64,000 nt of DNA from Lasioglossum baleicum (GCF_051020765.1 NC_134934.1:3906001-3970000); one strand, 5' to 3'. Numbered from the stretch's first letter, positions 12,887-24,374 are shown. Notes: generated by a model from the sequence alone, not told the origin. Numbers and translations are program-made.

Positions 12887-13559
12887 GGTTTTGGTTCAGA
12901 AAAGGAGGCAACGTCTAGTTACCTTCTAGTTTCTCATTTTGAGAGAATTCTCGAAGGAGGAAGCACATTTTCATTGAATCTTGCGCTCTGCCAATTGATT
13001 CGGGAAATGTTTATTTAGCCAGATCGGTAGTCTAATCACGATTTTACCAATTCTAATCGCGGGGAATCAAGAGCTCGGCCGAGTCGAATTTCGCAGGCGG
13101 CTGGGAAAAGCTGTCGGAAAATCGAGATTGCGAGATTGCATGGATCTCGTTCGGGGAATTCAGACGCTCGGAAGGAACCACGGGAATTAGCTTCCGGTCG
13201 GTTCGCAAGAGGAACCGCAAGTTATCCGGCTGCGAATCTCTCGGCCGGCGTATCGGCCAAAGAAATGCTAATTGCTGAACTAATTGCGACGGCAACAAAG
13301 ACACCGAAGAGGGCCCCCGGTATCTCTCGCATGGCGAGCGTAATTGCGGGCCAACGGAGGGACAATTAACTGCTCCATTCTCGTGGACAAATGGCCGGGC
13401 GTTTGTGCACAGAGAGAGAGAGAGGTAGAGGGAGAAGCGTGCGTGCGTTGAGGCACACGCAGATGCGCGTTATTTAAGCGTTATTTTACGCGGTCGCGAA
13501 CCAGCCCACCAGACCTCAGCCGCGACTATGCAAATCCGAGCCGCGGATTATGCATTCCA
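12887..13559. other. no recognisable gene
   Basis: GC-rich sequence with a short GA tract near 13411-13425. No supported feature was found. Confidence 0.5.
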
Positions 13560-13748
13560 TCAATTATGAATACGCCACGAACACGTAACCGGCCCGGTCC
13601 CTTCCGATTTGTCGAACACGAGCCGCACGACACCGTCTTCCCCGCTGCTTTCCAACGCAATCGTGTACTCGCGAATATCCTTGTCCGGAATGCTAAATAT
13701 TTCCGAGCTGGTCTTGTCGACCCCCCACAGCACGGTGACGACTCCCAT
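13560..13748 (-). CDS. small hypothetical ORF, 62 aa
   Basis: A minus-strand frame starts at an ATG in a favourable context (AAAAATGG) and encodes MGVVTVLWGVDKTSSE...VTCSWRIHN. The peptide is balanced and acidic (IPDKDIREYT, ESSGEDGVV), unlike the Ser/Arg-rich noise typical of this window, and the GC is higher than the AT-rich DNA just upstream. There is no signal peptide and no recognised domain. The frame closes in a stop, so it could be a single-exon micro-ORF, a terminal exon (AG candidates lie just upstream but lack a good pyrimidine tract), or an exon remnant. Its 5' end lies about 120 bp from the TA-flanked element at 13870. Coding status is plausible but unproven. Confidence 0.3.
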   Translation of the reverse strand: MGVVTVLWGVDKTSSEIFSIPDKDIREYTIALESSGEDGVVRLVFDKSEGTGPVTCSWRIHN

Positions 13749-14495
13749 TTTTATTGTTGTTTCACTATTACGCGCTAGCTGGACAATATTCAATTTTGAT
13801 AATGATCCACATGTCTGTATGAAATCACACAATCCGATTCAAAGTGTGTGCCATTAATTATTATTATTAGACTGCGGATGTTTATGCAAATACATATTTA
13901 TATAGAAATCTGATAAAGCAGTTGGACTTGAACAGAAATATGTTTTGCGATTAGAGGATTCCAAAAATATGTTTTTTATTTTGCAATTTTTGCAATCTCA
14001 TGCTCATATGAATCATTTATCTTGTTAAATTTATTTAATCTATTAATAAGCACTCGTATCATAACCGAATAGCGTCGATAATAGTGATACGCCGATATAA
14101 TACTGAAGAAGCCTCAACAAGTTATGATGTTATACGACCTTATATTGCTTGCTGTGTGTGTGAATCAGCTGTAAGAACACATGTAGCTGTTGGTATTTAG
14201 AATTCGAACAGTTCAGTTTAATACTCGAAGTGGTAAGGCGAATTTTGTGAGAGTTAGTTAGAGGAAAAGTAGGGTTTCACTGATGAAATGCTGGATCGAG
14301 GACGATCCCAATTTCATTATTGACGAAAATAATGAAAGTATTATAGTATTTACTGTGAAATGTGAAATAAAAGTGTAAAGTGCGATAGAAAATCGCAATT
14401 AATTCAACATATTAATACTTCCATGCACAGAAACAATAGTGATCAAGCAAATATTACGATATAGGTTTATCATTAAATGAATCAATAGGAATATA

Positions 14496-14790
14496 CAGTA
14501 GCGGACAAAAGTTTAAGGAAGACGATAACTTTTTTAATATTGTACTATACGATTTGAACTTTTTTGGGAAGCTAGAGCAATTAGTTTACTAAAGGATGTG
14601 AAAAGAAATTTTTTCAATAATTGCAATTGATCGGAATTGTTGAAAAGATACTAAAAGTTGATTCTTTTAACTTTTTTATGTGGGCCTAAATTGAAAATTT
14701 AAAAAATACGTTGTAGCTCTGTGTCAATTAAATATATTCCGAAAATTTCGTCAAAATTCTCGACGTTGCAATGAGCAACAAGCGTTTAAA
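14496..14790. mobile_element. diverged relative of the 12359 MITE, one end only
   Basis: Begins CAGTAGCGGACAAAAGTTTA directly after TA (14494-14495), a typical Tc1-like terminus. The sequence at 14520-14690 aligns in order with the arm of the 12359-12884 element (GAAGCTAGAGCAATTAGTTTA, then ATCGGAATTGTTGAAAA, then a T-rich CTTTTTTA). No matching right end was found, so the copy is truncated or nested inside the GACTGCGG element. Confidence 0.6.
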
Positions 14791-14911
14791 GATGGTAAAA
14801 ATTTATTGCCGAAAATAAATCGAAATACTGCAGTATAACTGTGAAATGTCTGTTAATACTCAATATTGTACCTAACACTTAATGTAATATATAATTAATA
14901 TCGGAAAAAAT

Positions 14912-14990
14912 TTGCATATGTTTCGAGCATATTTGCATATTTTTCGTGCATATTTGCATGTTTTTCGTGCATAAATGTCATATGCATTTT
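14912..14990. repeat. tandem repeat, about 21-bp unit
   Basis: About three to four copies of TTGCATATKTTTCGTGCATA-like units, immediately inside the right terminus of the 13870-15021 element. Confidence 0.7.
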
Positions 14991-16670
14991 GCATATTTAT
15001 CGTGCATAAACTTCCGCAGTCTAATTATTATGATTGTTTAATGCTTTTAGGATTCTAATCAAGATTTTCACGGACGTCTTCGATATGAATCCACACAGGT
15101 GTTCGGTTAGAACTTCCGGAATCGACAGTTGGGACGATAATCGACAAGCGAAACTTCGAGAACAGTTTGCACCCTCGTATGAATGATGCCTGTCAAAACA
15201 AAGTACGTGTCGAACACTTGCCCGTTTTATTTTGCATACATAGTTACATAAAGATCGGAGGGGGATACTCGAATATTAAAGCAAGGAGCAGAATCCATTG
15301 AAAGAACAAGTGGCTGAAACGAAAGGAAGATAGACGACAGCAGACACGCTGACTATCAAGCTGCAAGAGAAACGTTTTCCGCTCGAAGAAAAGCGGTAAG
15401 ACGGGAATTAAGGGAATTGTTCCGGGTTGAAAGGTTTTCGCGGCGCGTTTCAACTGCGGAAAGAATGGCAGCAGTTCGCAATTGGGAGGGTTCTCTCTGT
15501 GGTGACGAGTGTTCCCTGAACACTTGTTCCATCGGATCCCAACGAATGTACAAGCGAAGCGGAATTTTCGTGAAGGGTTTTCGGTCGAGGCTTTTTTCCC
15601 TACCTATTGTTTTCGATTTTTCCAAGGCCCGTAGATATCGAGACAATGAAATGAATGGGGGGGCCGACGAGAGTCGGCAATTAAAATGAAAATAGCCGGT
15701 GAACGGCCACAGTCCGCGAAATGTAAACCGGCCGGTCCAGGGCCGTTTATAATTTCGGCGAGCTTGTCCGCGGGCGTCGAGCATGAATGTTTCATGAGCG
15801 ACCGAGGAAAACGTTCGAATCTGAAAACATGAACGGAGGGGCTAGAAAACGTTGCTGGAAAATTCGAGAGACAAAAGCGAAAGCCAAAAGTGCCAGCTGA
15901 TAGAATGCAAAGAGAAAAGTATCTCACAGATTTTCAGTGTGCAGAACAAGCAAGAGAAACAATGATTAGGATGTTCTATAACGTCGTGTTGTTCGCTATC
16001 GGAATTCATGTGTGATTTTCTTTTAGGAAATATTCTCACTGGAATGTGAGATCGAAGCATGTACGAGATTTTCTATTTGATAGAAGTGGAACTTAAAAGA
16101 AAACAACAACAGTATTTTTAAAATCTTCTCATTTGCTATTTTAGCATTAAACGTACCGAGTCTTAAAAGTAACGGGTACATGTTCCCTTGTGAAACTGTC
16201 AAGAGAGAGATTGATTTTATTTATACGTTGTGCGTATAAATAATTAAAGTAAATCCTGCATCAAGAGCAGTTTCTTCGAAGAAGACGCGGAAGATGCAGG
16301 AAAAATCAGTAACGCGTATTCATAGAGATAAATCTAGTTTGCAAGGATTTCTGTTTTCTCCGGTCACATAGAATGTTTACCGAGTCGATGAAAAACCGTC
16401 GAAATCGGAAGCCGGGACTGTGGTCGGCTCAAAAGCTGAAGAAAAGCAAGCAGACGATCAACAGGGGAGAAGCAAGAAAAATGTTATTTACCAGAGATGG
16501 CAGCGCTCCAGTTTTGCTTTCCGTGTGTGTACACCATGCAGGAGCTTACGTTTGCGGAGTCGGTGAAAAACTGTCGTGGAAAATCGAAACCGAAGGGGAT
16601 CGGGAAAGAGAAGCAAACCGGGAGGAATTTGATTCGCAAGAAGCAGTCGCCAGTTATTCCAGGGATCGTT

Positions 16671-16746
16671 GAACAGAGTGAACAGAATGGTACAAGAGCG
16701 TACAGAGTGAACAGAGTGAACAGAGTGGTACAAGAGTGTACAGAGA
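16671..16746. repeat. 38-bp tandem duplication (minisatellite)
   Basis: Two adjacent near-identical 38-bp units (16671-16708 and 16709-16746). Each is built from GAACAGAGT blocks and a GGTACAAGAG block, so there is a 9-10 bp sub-period inside a 38-bp period. Confidence 0.9.
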
Positions 16747-18227
16747 TTACGGTAGGAAGCAGAAAAATCAAGAAGGTGGATTGAACGGCGGATGCGAAAG
16801 CGATAGAGGTTCATCGTTCGGGAATCTGTCGGGCGATCGGCACCGGATTTTTCCCGGTTTTTCCTCGTCGCTTTTTCCCTGTCGCGGGCAGAGCGGCGGC
16901 GGCGGCGATGGCTAAAAGCAGAAAAATGCAAAACGCGGAGACAGCTGGTGGCAAGCGAGCAAAAAGCTAATACGCCGGCACGTACGTCCACGTGGAAATC
17001 GGCGGGGCTGTTTGACGTGGAAAATCGTCAAAGAGGAACGACAGCTTTCCCATGCATGGGCGCTACATTAAAGCTACATTACGGACTAGCTACCGACCAA
17101 CCGCTTTTCCCTTTCGCGTACTCGTTCCCTTTTTCCCCGTTTCTCTTCAGCACTGGCTACGGGATACTGCAGAGTGTCGCTCGTCCGACGAACATGCCAG
17201 CGAAAAAGCCCGTAAAAACGAAAGAGAGGAACACTCCCTTCGAGCCCCGCAAAACCGAGTCTCTCTCGTCGCGCTGACGCGCGCGAATCCTCGCGCGCCC
17301 AGATCAAAGCCGATAAGAAAATTTCTTGCTGAAACCCTCTCGCAGAACTCCACTCCCTCGGTCCCTTTTTTCTGGAATCGTTCTGATCAATTGCTAGGAC
17401 AATTAGCGGTCGCTCGATCCACTCCGTTGCGATTGCACTGTTTGGAAATCTTGTGACTCAGCGTTTCAATCCTCTGCTCAATTTGTGGCGATGAGATTGG
17501 TAATCGTCAATTAGCAGTAACAAGAGGAGTAATTATACAGGAGGAGTTACTTGGAAAACATGATTACAAAAAGTTGAGAGGCATGGTTCAGAAACGGTGT
17601 GATGCATCGCTGACCTTGTACTAAGTCAGAAACATCTGCTTCCTGAGTGGTAAAATATTGCTAGATGGACCTGTACCAGACACATTCGGCCTGTAGCAGC
17701 TATTAGGACGGACGTGATTAATCACTCGTAACTAGCTCCATTTTGGTCTCTTCCACACCGAAAGTTTGTGGATGTAGTGTAAACATAGATGAAGTCACTT
17801 GTGGAGAAGTTACCTGTAGATGCAGCCACTGTTCGACTTCGGAGATAGTCAACAGCAGAAGGGTTGGAGGTCCGCAAAGATTCGCGTGGAAAAGGAACAG
17901 GTAGTAGACGGTGCTAGTAGGCCCGCGTTCGAATCAATAATTCGCAAAGGGTGCTTGCTCGTTCCACCGGCCCCATTATTTGTCCACACCCACTCGACCC
18001 AGAGCAGAGGAACATCTGTTTGCTCCCCTCAATCGACGAGTATCGTTTTCAGCGGCTCTTTCGAGGAGTACCGAGGGCGCCGCGATGTTCTTTTCGGCCG
18101 AGGCGAGGGTGAGATTATGGTCGCGACCAAGAAAGCACCGGAGAGCGAGAGTCCTCGATAGTCGAAGCGAGCAGGGAACTTTCTGCTGAATTGACCATTA
18201 ACGCGTTATTAGAAGCTTGCAGGACAG

Positions 18228-18245
18228 GGAGAGAGAGAGAGAAAA
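18228..18245. repeat. (GA)n tract
   Basis: Short GA run about 85 bp upstream of the longer CT run at 18331. The two lie in inverted orientation. Confidence 0.85.
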
Positions 18246-18326
18246 AGAGGGGGAGAGGTCGACGCATATATGCGTCGGGGAGGGGCTTTACAGCCCGGTA
18301 AAGCGACTACACGAGAGGGATCGAAC

Positions 18327-18330
<4 letters not shown>

Positions 18331-18372
<42 letters not shown>
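18331..18372. repeat. (CT)n microsatellite
   Basis: About 21 uninterrupted TC dinucleotides. Confidence 0.97.
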
Positions 18373-18376
<4 letters not shown>

Positions 18377-19393
18377 TATGGATCTTTGTCGTGCGTGCGC
18401 GCGGGATGCTCGCTAAGTGGTCCATTCAACGCTGCCTGACGGAATACATTACAGGAAGTGGCAGTTAAAAAACCTTCTCCCCCTGCACGCCGTCTTCGGG
18501 GCCTCTTCTTTCATCGAGCGTAACGTAATTCTTCCCTTAACTCGACCCGTTATTATATCCTGCGATATGGAGCGACGTGGCACGCGTTCGCCCTCGCGAC
18601 GACTTCAAAACCGACAGAGCGTCCTCGTGCATTCCACAGAATCACAGCAATTTGTCCAATGAAGTGGAATTCGTCATGATAAAACGTATGGTAGGAAATA
18701 CGCTCTCTGAAACCCCTCGCATTCTACAGATCCTAAACGAATTTGGCACACCGAATACGTACTAAAGTTTCATTCATTAATCGGACTTCTTTCACTATTT
18801 CCAGCAATTCTGTAGTGTTCATTAATTTTTGTGCTCAAGGTCAAGCAGAGGCCATACCGAGGTTTCGCGTTCACCGGCGATTAGGATCGTTAATGCGGAA
18901 CCGCGGCAGCAGCAAATATTGTCTTAGGTACCCGTGGACCCAGATGCTCGACTCAAATCTCACACCGTAGTTTTCGCTGAGCCACTCTCGACTACGGTTT
19001 AATCTTGTCCGTTGATCGTGTGTTCGGTTCGACGTCGCCCGGTAAAAGGGATTACAAAACGTGTATGTATATCGAGAGAAAGAGAGAGAGGGGGCATATC
19101 CCCTGAAATTAACGGATCCCGAAATCCAGAACCGCACGGGCCCGACCGTTAATCGGGCAAAATACGGAACGACGCTCTGTGTTCCTCTGTAATTGGTGAA
19201 ATTATACTGGCGAAAGGGGTACTCGTTCAATTTACAGTTACGATCGTGTAAAGCTGCGGTGGAAACGCGCTAATTCGCTGTCAGCCGAACGACACGGTTT
19301 ACAATGATAGTACACACAGAGATAGAAGCGGTTTCTACGGAATTGTAATAAATGGGCAGCGGGTGTTGTATCGCGATGAAAAATTGTTGTTAC

Positions 19394-19468
19394 CTTGCGG
19401 AGCATCTCCTCGAGCGACTCCATGTCCAGAGCGGGGTTGTTGTTCTCGGTGTGTACGGGCTGAACCAT
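19394..19468 (-). CDS. first coding exon of an unidentified gene (25 codons)
   Basis: Read on the minus strand, CAGTGACAAATGG gives an ATG in good insect start context (A at -3, G at +4). The 25 codons begin MVQPVHTENN and end MESLEEMLRK, an acidic, helix-prone peptide unlike the noise frames around it. Exactly after the 25th codon comes AAG|GTAACA, a good 5' splice site, giving a phase-0 exon end. Reading on past the donor gives a frame that loses this character. The rest of the protein would lie at lower coordinates, beyond an intron of at least 19 kb; no second exon was recognised in the window. I do not recognise the family. Signals seen: start context, splice donor, codon-like composition. 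Inference: start of a long-intron gene. Confidence 0.6.
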
Positions 19469-19540
19469 TTGTCACTGTTTTCCCGTAGTCAAGTGGACGT
19501 TTCCTGATCTGGGGATCGTCGTCACGGTCCTCTCGCTGAG
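19469..19540 (-). other. probable 5' UTR of the minus-strand exon
   Basis: Sequence directly upstream of the 19468 start codon. A possible 3' splice site (TTCTCAG) lies about 70 nt upstream. If used, it would make 19394 to about 19538 one exon; otherwise the UTR extends further. The pyrimidine tract is weak, so the boundary is uncertain. Confidence 0.3.
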
Positions 19541-21834
19541 AATTCACCTCTCGAACATCCTATCTGGACGACCAGATCGGCGAAATCGATCCAGAGACAC
19601 GCACTACTTCAACGAATCATAGTTCCCCTCCCAAATTAGCGATTCGGGATCGAGCTTTGATCACACTGTGTCGATTGAGCGTGGTCGATGCAGCTTTGAT
19701 GCGCTCACTGCATCTTCGATCCTTCAAAATGAAAAGATCGATGCAGAGTAACGTTTAATGAAACTGTTTTAATTGTTAAGCTTGCTGTGTTATCTTGGCC
19801 TTCGACGATTCATTCGCATCCTCATGTTTTTCACATTATTACGACTGCGCGATCATTTTCAGCCTGGCCATGTCCTCACTTTTTAAAGATACTATAAAAG
19901 CTCACATTTTCCTAGAAGCTCCTAAAAATAAGCTCTCGCGGTTACAGTCAGGGTTGTATCTATCAATTTTCCAACTAATTTTTCCACCGTTCCCAGAAGC
20001 TCCAAAGGGACATCGCGAGGCGGGGGCTCATCTTTCCACGGCGTCTTCCGCTTTGAAAAACGGCTCGCGATCGAAGACAAAGCGAGCGGGGTCAGCAGGA
20101 TATATCTCCAGTTTGAGTCGGCTCCTATTTTAACCGTCGTATAAATTACGGGTCGGCGAGTCTCGTCGTCTTTTTGGCGGAGGATTCGAAGTTTTCGTCG
20201 CTGCTTCACGAGGGTAGAGAAAGACGCGTGGAAGAAGAAGAAGAAGAAGCAGAGGTGCGGTGACACAAAACGATCATTAAAAAAGCCGGAGGGTGAGCGA
20301 CGACCACGAGACGACGAGACTTCGAGGATGACGGAGAAGAAGCGAGAGGAGAAGGGAAACGCGAGGAGATGCGAGCAGCATCGTCGTCGAGGGTGTTCAA
20401 GCGACTATTTTCGGCCGTAGGATATTTTTAAGCGGCGAACGACCGATTTCCAGGAGAAAGAAGCTTTTCCTGCCCCCGAGGAACGGGGACGAAGTCTGGT
20501 CCCGAGAAGACGAAGAGGAGCAACAGACTCGAAGCGTCACCGACCGATCGAGAGGGAAAACGCTCGAGAAACCGCGCTCCTGTCCTCTTCCACTCGCTTC
20601 CACTCGCTTCGTGCCGCTCTCTTCAAGTTCTTTGCTCCCCGGGGCGAGCTCGTTCCCGACTAATTGAGCCTGCCCACTGAAAAACGCGCCACGGAATTTT
20701 CTTACGCTGCCTAGCTTGTCCGCCCCTGTTTTTCCTTCTTCCTGCCTCGCCCGGTTATTTAGCTGTCCCGTGATTCCGTCCGCGTTAATGTGTTTTTCTT
20801 TGATCGTCACTCGTGCACCGACGAATTCGTTAACGCCGCGCCGCTGCTAATGGATCAGGCTCGCGATTTCGTACACGCGACCTCCAATATCGCATTCTCT
20901 AGACCCTGCATTCTACCTGAATAATGTAGCACGTCATTCATTTACGTTCGCTTTTTGCTCGAGGCAATGCCTAGAACGATTTCCTCGGACTCTTTTCTTT
21001 CTCTTCTTCTCGTAGCAGCCGGGGTGATCTGTTTTGATTCAACGCGACCTCTTCGAATAATAAACATATTAAGCTGATGTCTCTCATTTCTTATCATCGA
21101 ACGAGATTCAAAGCTACTCTTCCTCATAATTACGACTCTTAGTTACAATATTGCATTATACATATTACGACGTTTCATGAATGATTACGTCTACTTGGCT
21201 AACGCGGGGCGCGTCGGAGGTTTTCGCAAGCGTATCGGGCAATCTCGTGAGACGAGGAATCGACTTTATCTGGTCGTGCGTCGACCACGGCGGTTACGAG
21301 ACGGTTATGCCTCCGTCGCGGACAGTTATACGAGTTCCCCGGGCAGTTTCGGAATGTCTACGAGAATGAATATCGCGGGGCAAAAGCGGCCACGGTTACG
21401 GAACGCTGTCACGATCCTCCGAAGCACCGCTAAAAAACCGAGTATTCCCTCGTAAAACTGATTCGATGAAAAAGCTTGCACGCTTCTGCCCAGACCCGCG
21501 CGGCGTGCGGCGTCTTATTAATTTTCTCGAGTGGTCGCTTCGATTCCCGTCCGCCAGCCAGGCTGTTTCGTTAATTACCACACGGGAAACCGCGACGACG
21601 AGCCCGCACTTTTTCTCGGTTAATTTCCCACGAGGCCCTGCCGTCGAAAACCGATCGATTCGATTTCACGGGCTCGAACGGGCCTCGTCGGGCTAACGAT
21701 TTTAATAAACAAGCTCGACCTTTTTTTCGCCAGATGGAATAATGGGACTTGCAGATTAGTTTCCGAATATAGTTATACGAGGGAATTAGTCTGGCAGTGC
21801 AGATGGGTAACGAGTCTGCGTTGAAGATCCGAGA
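19541..21834. other. no recognisable gene
   Basis: Upstream flank or intron of the minus-strand gene. Contains a (GAA)n tract at 20230-20249. No supported exon. Confidence 0.5.
20230..20249. repeat. (GAA)n microsatellite
   Basis: About six to seven GAA units. Confidence 0.9.
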
Positions 21835-21897
21835 ATGATGGTGTTGCGGCGAGGACCTTTCGGCCGCTGTTCAGCGGAGAAATGTTTTGTGGGAAAA
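21835..21897 (+). CDS. possible first coding exon (weak candidate)
   Basis: GAGAATGATGG starts a 21-codon frame (MMVLRRGPFGRC...CFVGK). It runs in phase 0 into AAAA|GTAAGTTG, a strong 5' splice site. No downstream exon, domain or promoter was recognised. The -1 base is A, not the preferred G. This could be chance; it is listed because start, frame and donor agree. Confidence 0.18.
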
Positions 21898-21914
21898 GTA
21901 AGTTGAGGGATGCG

Positions 21915-22402
21915 AAAGTAGAGACTTCAGGCTTTAAAACGAGCCTAGTTAAATGATCCTGCTAATTTTTTTCCCGAAATTATAATAGTTTGAATGCAGT
22001 TGGGCAACAATTTAATCGACGATTGACGACTACATTTCTACCTCAATCGTTAATCGCAATTAACAATTAATCTCCTAGTTTAGTCGTTAATTGCGGTTAA
22101 CGATTATTAATCGTCAATCGCATAATTGTTTAATGATTAACTGCTGAAATTTCGAAATTTCTTTTTTTAATCGTACACATTAATCAATCAATCATGATTA
22201 AAATTTTAATCGATTAATGCCTAACTCTGGTTGCATGCGACCAACTGTAATCAATTGAATATTATCAAGGAGAGACCAGTATATTCATTTTCTGGCCTGT
22301 TCCCAACTATGAACAAATTTTTTAATAGTAAAATAAATTAGATAGGTGGAAGTAGTGGCTACGCCTTTTAAAATAAGCCTTGCTAAATTATCCTGCCAAT
22401 TG
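21915..22402. repeat. direct repeat pair flanking the hAT-type MITE
   Basis: Block 21915-21971 (GAAAGTAGAGACTTCAGGC... TTAAATGATCCTGCTAATT) recurs as 22349-22402 (GGAAGTAGTGGCTACGCC... CTAAATTATCCTGCCAATT) in the same orientation at roughly 75% identity. They lie about 430 bp apart with the MITE at 21997-22229 between them. Confidence 0.6.
21997..22229. mobile_element. degenerate hAT-type MITE (233 bp)
   Basis: Left end CAGTTGGGCAACAATTTAAT and right end ...ATTAATGCCTAACTCTG are imperfect inverted repeats of the hAT form (CAGaGTTGGGCA). Flanking 8-bp sequences TTTGAATG (21989-21996) and GTTGCATG (22230-22237) match at six of eight positions, consistent with an aged 8-bp target duplication. 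The interior is a series of TTAATCG/CGATTAA-rich repeats with no coding capacity. Confidence 0.65.
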
Positions 22403-22404
22403 TT

Positions 22405-24370
22405 TCACCTAACCAGCGTATTTCAATGAGGCAGTGTCAAGGATCTAAAGACCAATGACGTGCAAGAAACGCAAAATTCAGGAACGCCGATGGACCGGAA
22501 GCGCGCGAGATTAAAACAATGACTGCATAGAATGCTGCGGATGCATGGAAACGATCCTCGGCGTATTTTCGGTCCATTAATCGAAGAGAACCTTGATGCA
22601 GGTCGCGATCCATGTCGATTACGATGACACACACGATTCCCCGTCGTTGTAATAAACGGATATCCGTTGAAAGGCGATGTAGAAATAGATAAAGAGAGAA
22701 AGAGAGTGATAGGAGTCTATCCATACGGATAGACGATAGGTGATTTCGCTAAACGGACGTTTCTTTTTGTCAATTGAACGTTGCCGGTTCGTAGCTTCGG
22801 TAAACCGTGTGCACTCTCCACTCTCTCCATCGACTGGTGTTCGTTTGAGCTCTCGACACGAGCCTAGACGAGGCAGAACGAGGCAGGGCGACGCGAGGAG
22901 GAAAGGGAGACGGCCGTCGCTCGCGTTTTATCTCGATCCTGTGATCAAAGCTTAATTGAAAAAGGGCCGGGGGTGGCCGCTGCCGCCGAATGGAAACTGA
23001 TACCGGGGGCCGAATACGATCGACAATGCGGCCTTTTTGCCTCTTGCCTGGCCGTCGCGCGTCGCACAGGTCGTCCAGCGTAGGTCGTCCAGCATAGGTC
23101 GGCCGCACGGGCTCGGTTAAATCCAGAGATTGAAAGCCACCGAGAACAGGAAATGGAGAACGAACAAACGAACGAACGAACGGACCTACGAATGGTTACG
23201 CAACTCGGACAACGAGGTAGCTAATTTTCAGGGGCAACCGTGTCACGTTAGCCGACGATTAACCGTCGTTAATGTCGTTCGTGCTGTCGTTTGTCTTAAT
23301 TCTTCGCGTGGGACGCGCCAGCTTCTGCCTCCGCGAATTTGATAGATAGCTGTCTTGCCTGAAAACTCTTCTGAGAAACAAGCATCTGTATATATGTATA
23401 CACACTAGTACTCAATTTCAATACTCAAATTTTCGCCGACATTCAGTGACACCGCTCACAGTCGTTCACAGTTTCGATTTTTGGGAAATTAACACCGTGT
23501 GCCACGTCTACCAGACATGGAAGAGAGAATTGTTTGTTCAGATATGATCACGATCAAATGAAACTTGACAGTGCACCTAGTCTCAGTATCACTTCTTTGC
23601 AATAATGATTCGGATCGCGTGTTTCGCGGACCAATGCGACAAAAGACAATCGTTTAGGTATAGTAGGTAAAAGGCAACGGAAACAGAGGGCAGAGACACG
23701 CTCATCGAGCGCTCACCTGGGTCGGGTCCTCGAAAGAATCGTCGGCTCAGCACACGCTCGAGTGAGCAGCCTGCTAATTGGCTGTGAACTCGAGAGAGAG
23801 AGAGAGAAGGAGAGAGCTCCCGGACCGATTAATTACCGACTGCGAAAAGATCCCTTGATTTTTCTCGCTCGGCCGTGAGCCGTTTACCTGCTAATTAGTA
23901 TCGTCGCAGGCTACTAATTATCTCAGCGGCGCCGAGGCCGGCCGACGATTTGTCCGCGACGCGCGCGCGACACGCCGACGCAATTACCAGACCGGCTAAT
24001 TCGAATCGCACCTTTCGCTCGGTCCGATCCCGGGACGCACGATTTCTGTCTTCGTCGGACGTTTTTATCGCGATGGCCACGCGGTTCAGACACGTCGCAC
24101 AGTGGTGTAAGTTGCACCGAAAAGTTGGCCAAAATACGATTTTTCAAATGGAAAATTTTGCTTGTACAACGATGGACAACAATGTAACAGTTTTATTTTT
24201 ATACGTGTACTCGCGTAGCGTTGTTACGCATTGAAAGTAAAAACTTTTGTAGTACTCATTTTTCTCTTCGCCCGTTTCCGAAATATCGCTTGGCTATTAG
24301 GATCGTTTATACGTGATGAAGATGTTGTGCGAATTTTTTCTTCACAGACACCTTTTAGACAGATATACGT
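22405..24370. other. no recognisable gene
   Basis: Contains (CGAA)n at 23158-23182 and a GA tract near 23790-23808. A minus-strand CCCAG|GTGAGC donor-like site at about 23712-23719 has no clear exon attached. Confidence 0.5.
23158..23182. repeat. (CGAA)n tetranucleotide repeat
   Basis: About five to six units of CGAA/ACGA with one interruption. Confidence 0.85.
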
Positions 24371-24374
24371 TGTA

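Larger units (their letters stand above)
13870..15021. mobile_element. TA-flanked DNA transposon relic, GACTGCGG termini
   Basis: Terminal inverted repeats are GACTGCGGATGTTTATGCA at 13870-13888 and its complement at 15003-15021, differing at one of 19 positions. Both are flanked by TA (13868-13869 and 15022-15023). The 1152-bp body is AT-rich with no intact transposase frame, so it is non-autonomous or decayed. Near the right end (about 14912-14990) is a tandem array of a roughly 21-bp unit, TTGCATATTTTTCGTGCATA. A Tc1-like terminus at 14496 lies inside, suggesting a nested or chimeric structure. Single ends resembling this terminus occur at 45091, 46005 and 56078. Confidence 0.8.
15024..19393. 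other. no recognisable gene; probable intron 1 of the minus-strand gene
   Basis: No exon was recognised. If the 19394-19468 exon is real, this stretch is the start of its downstream intron. It contains a 38-bp tandem duplication (16671-16746), a GA tract (18228-18245) and a (CT)n tract (18331-18372). Confidence 0.5.

Noticed and set aside
17915..17940. GCGTTCGAATC B-box-like sequence
   Set aside because: No matching A box or cloverleaf upstream.
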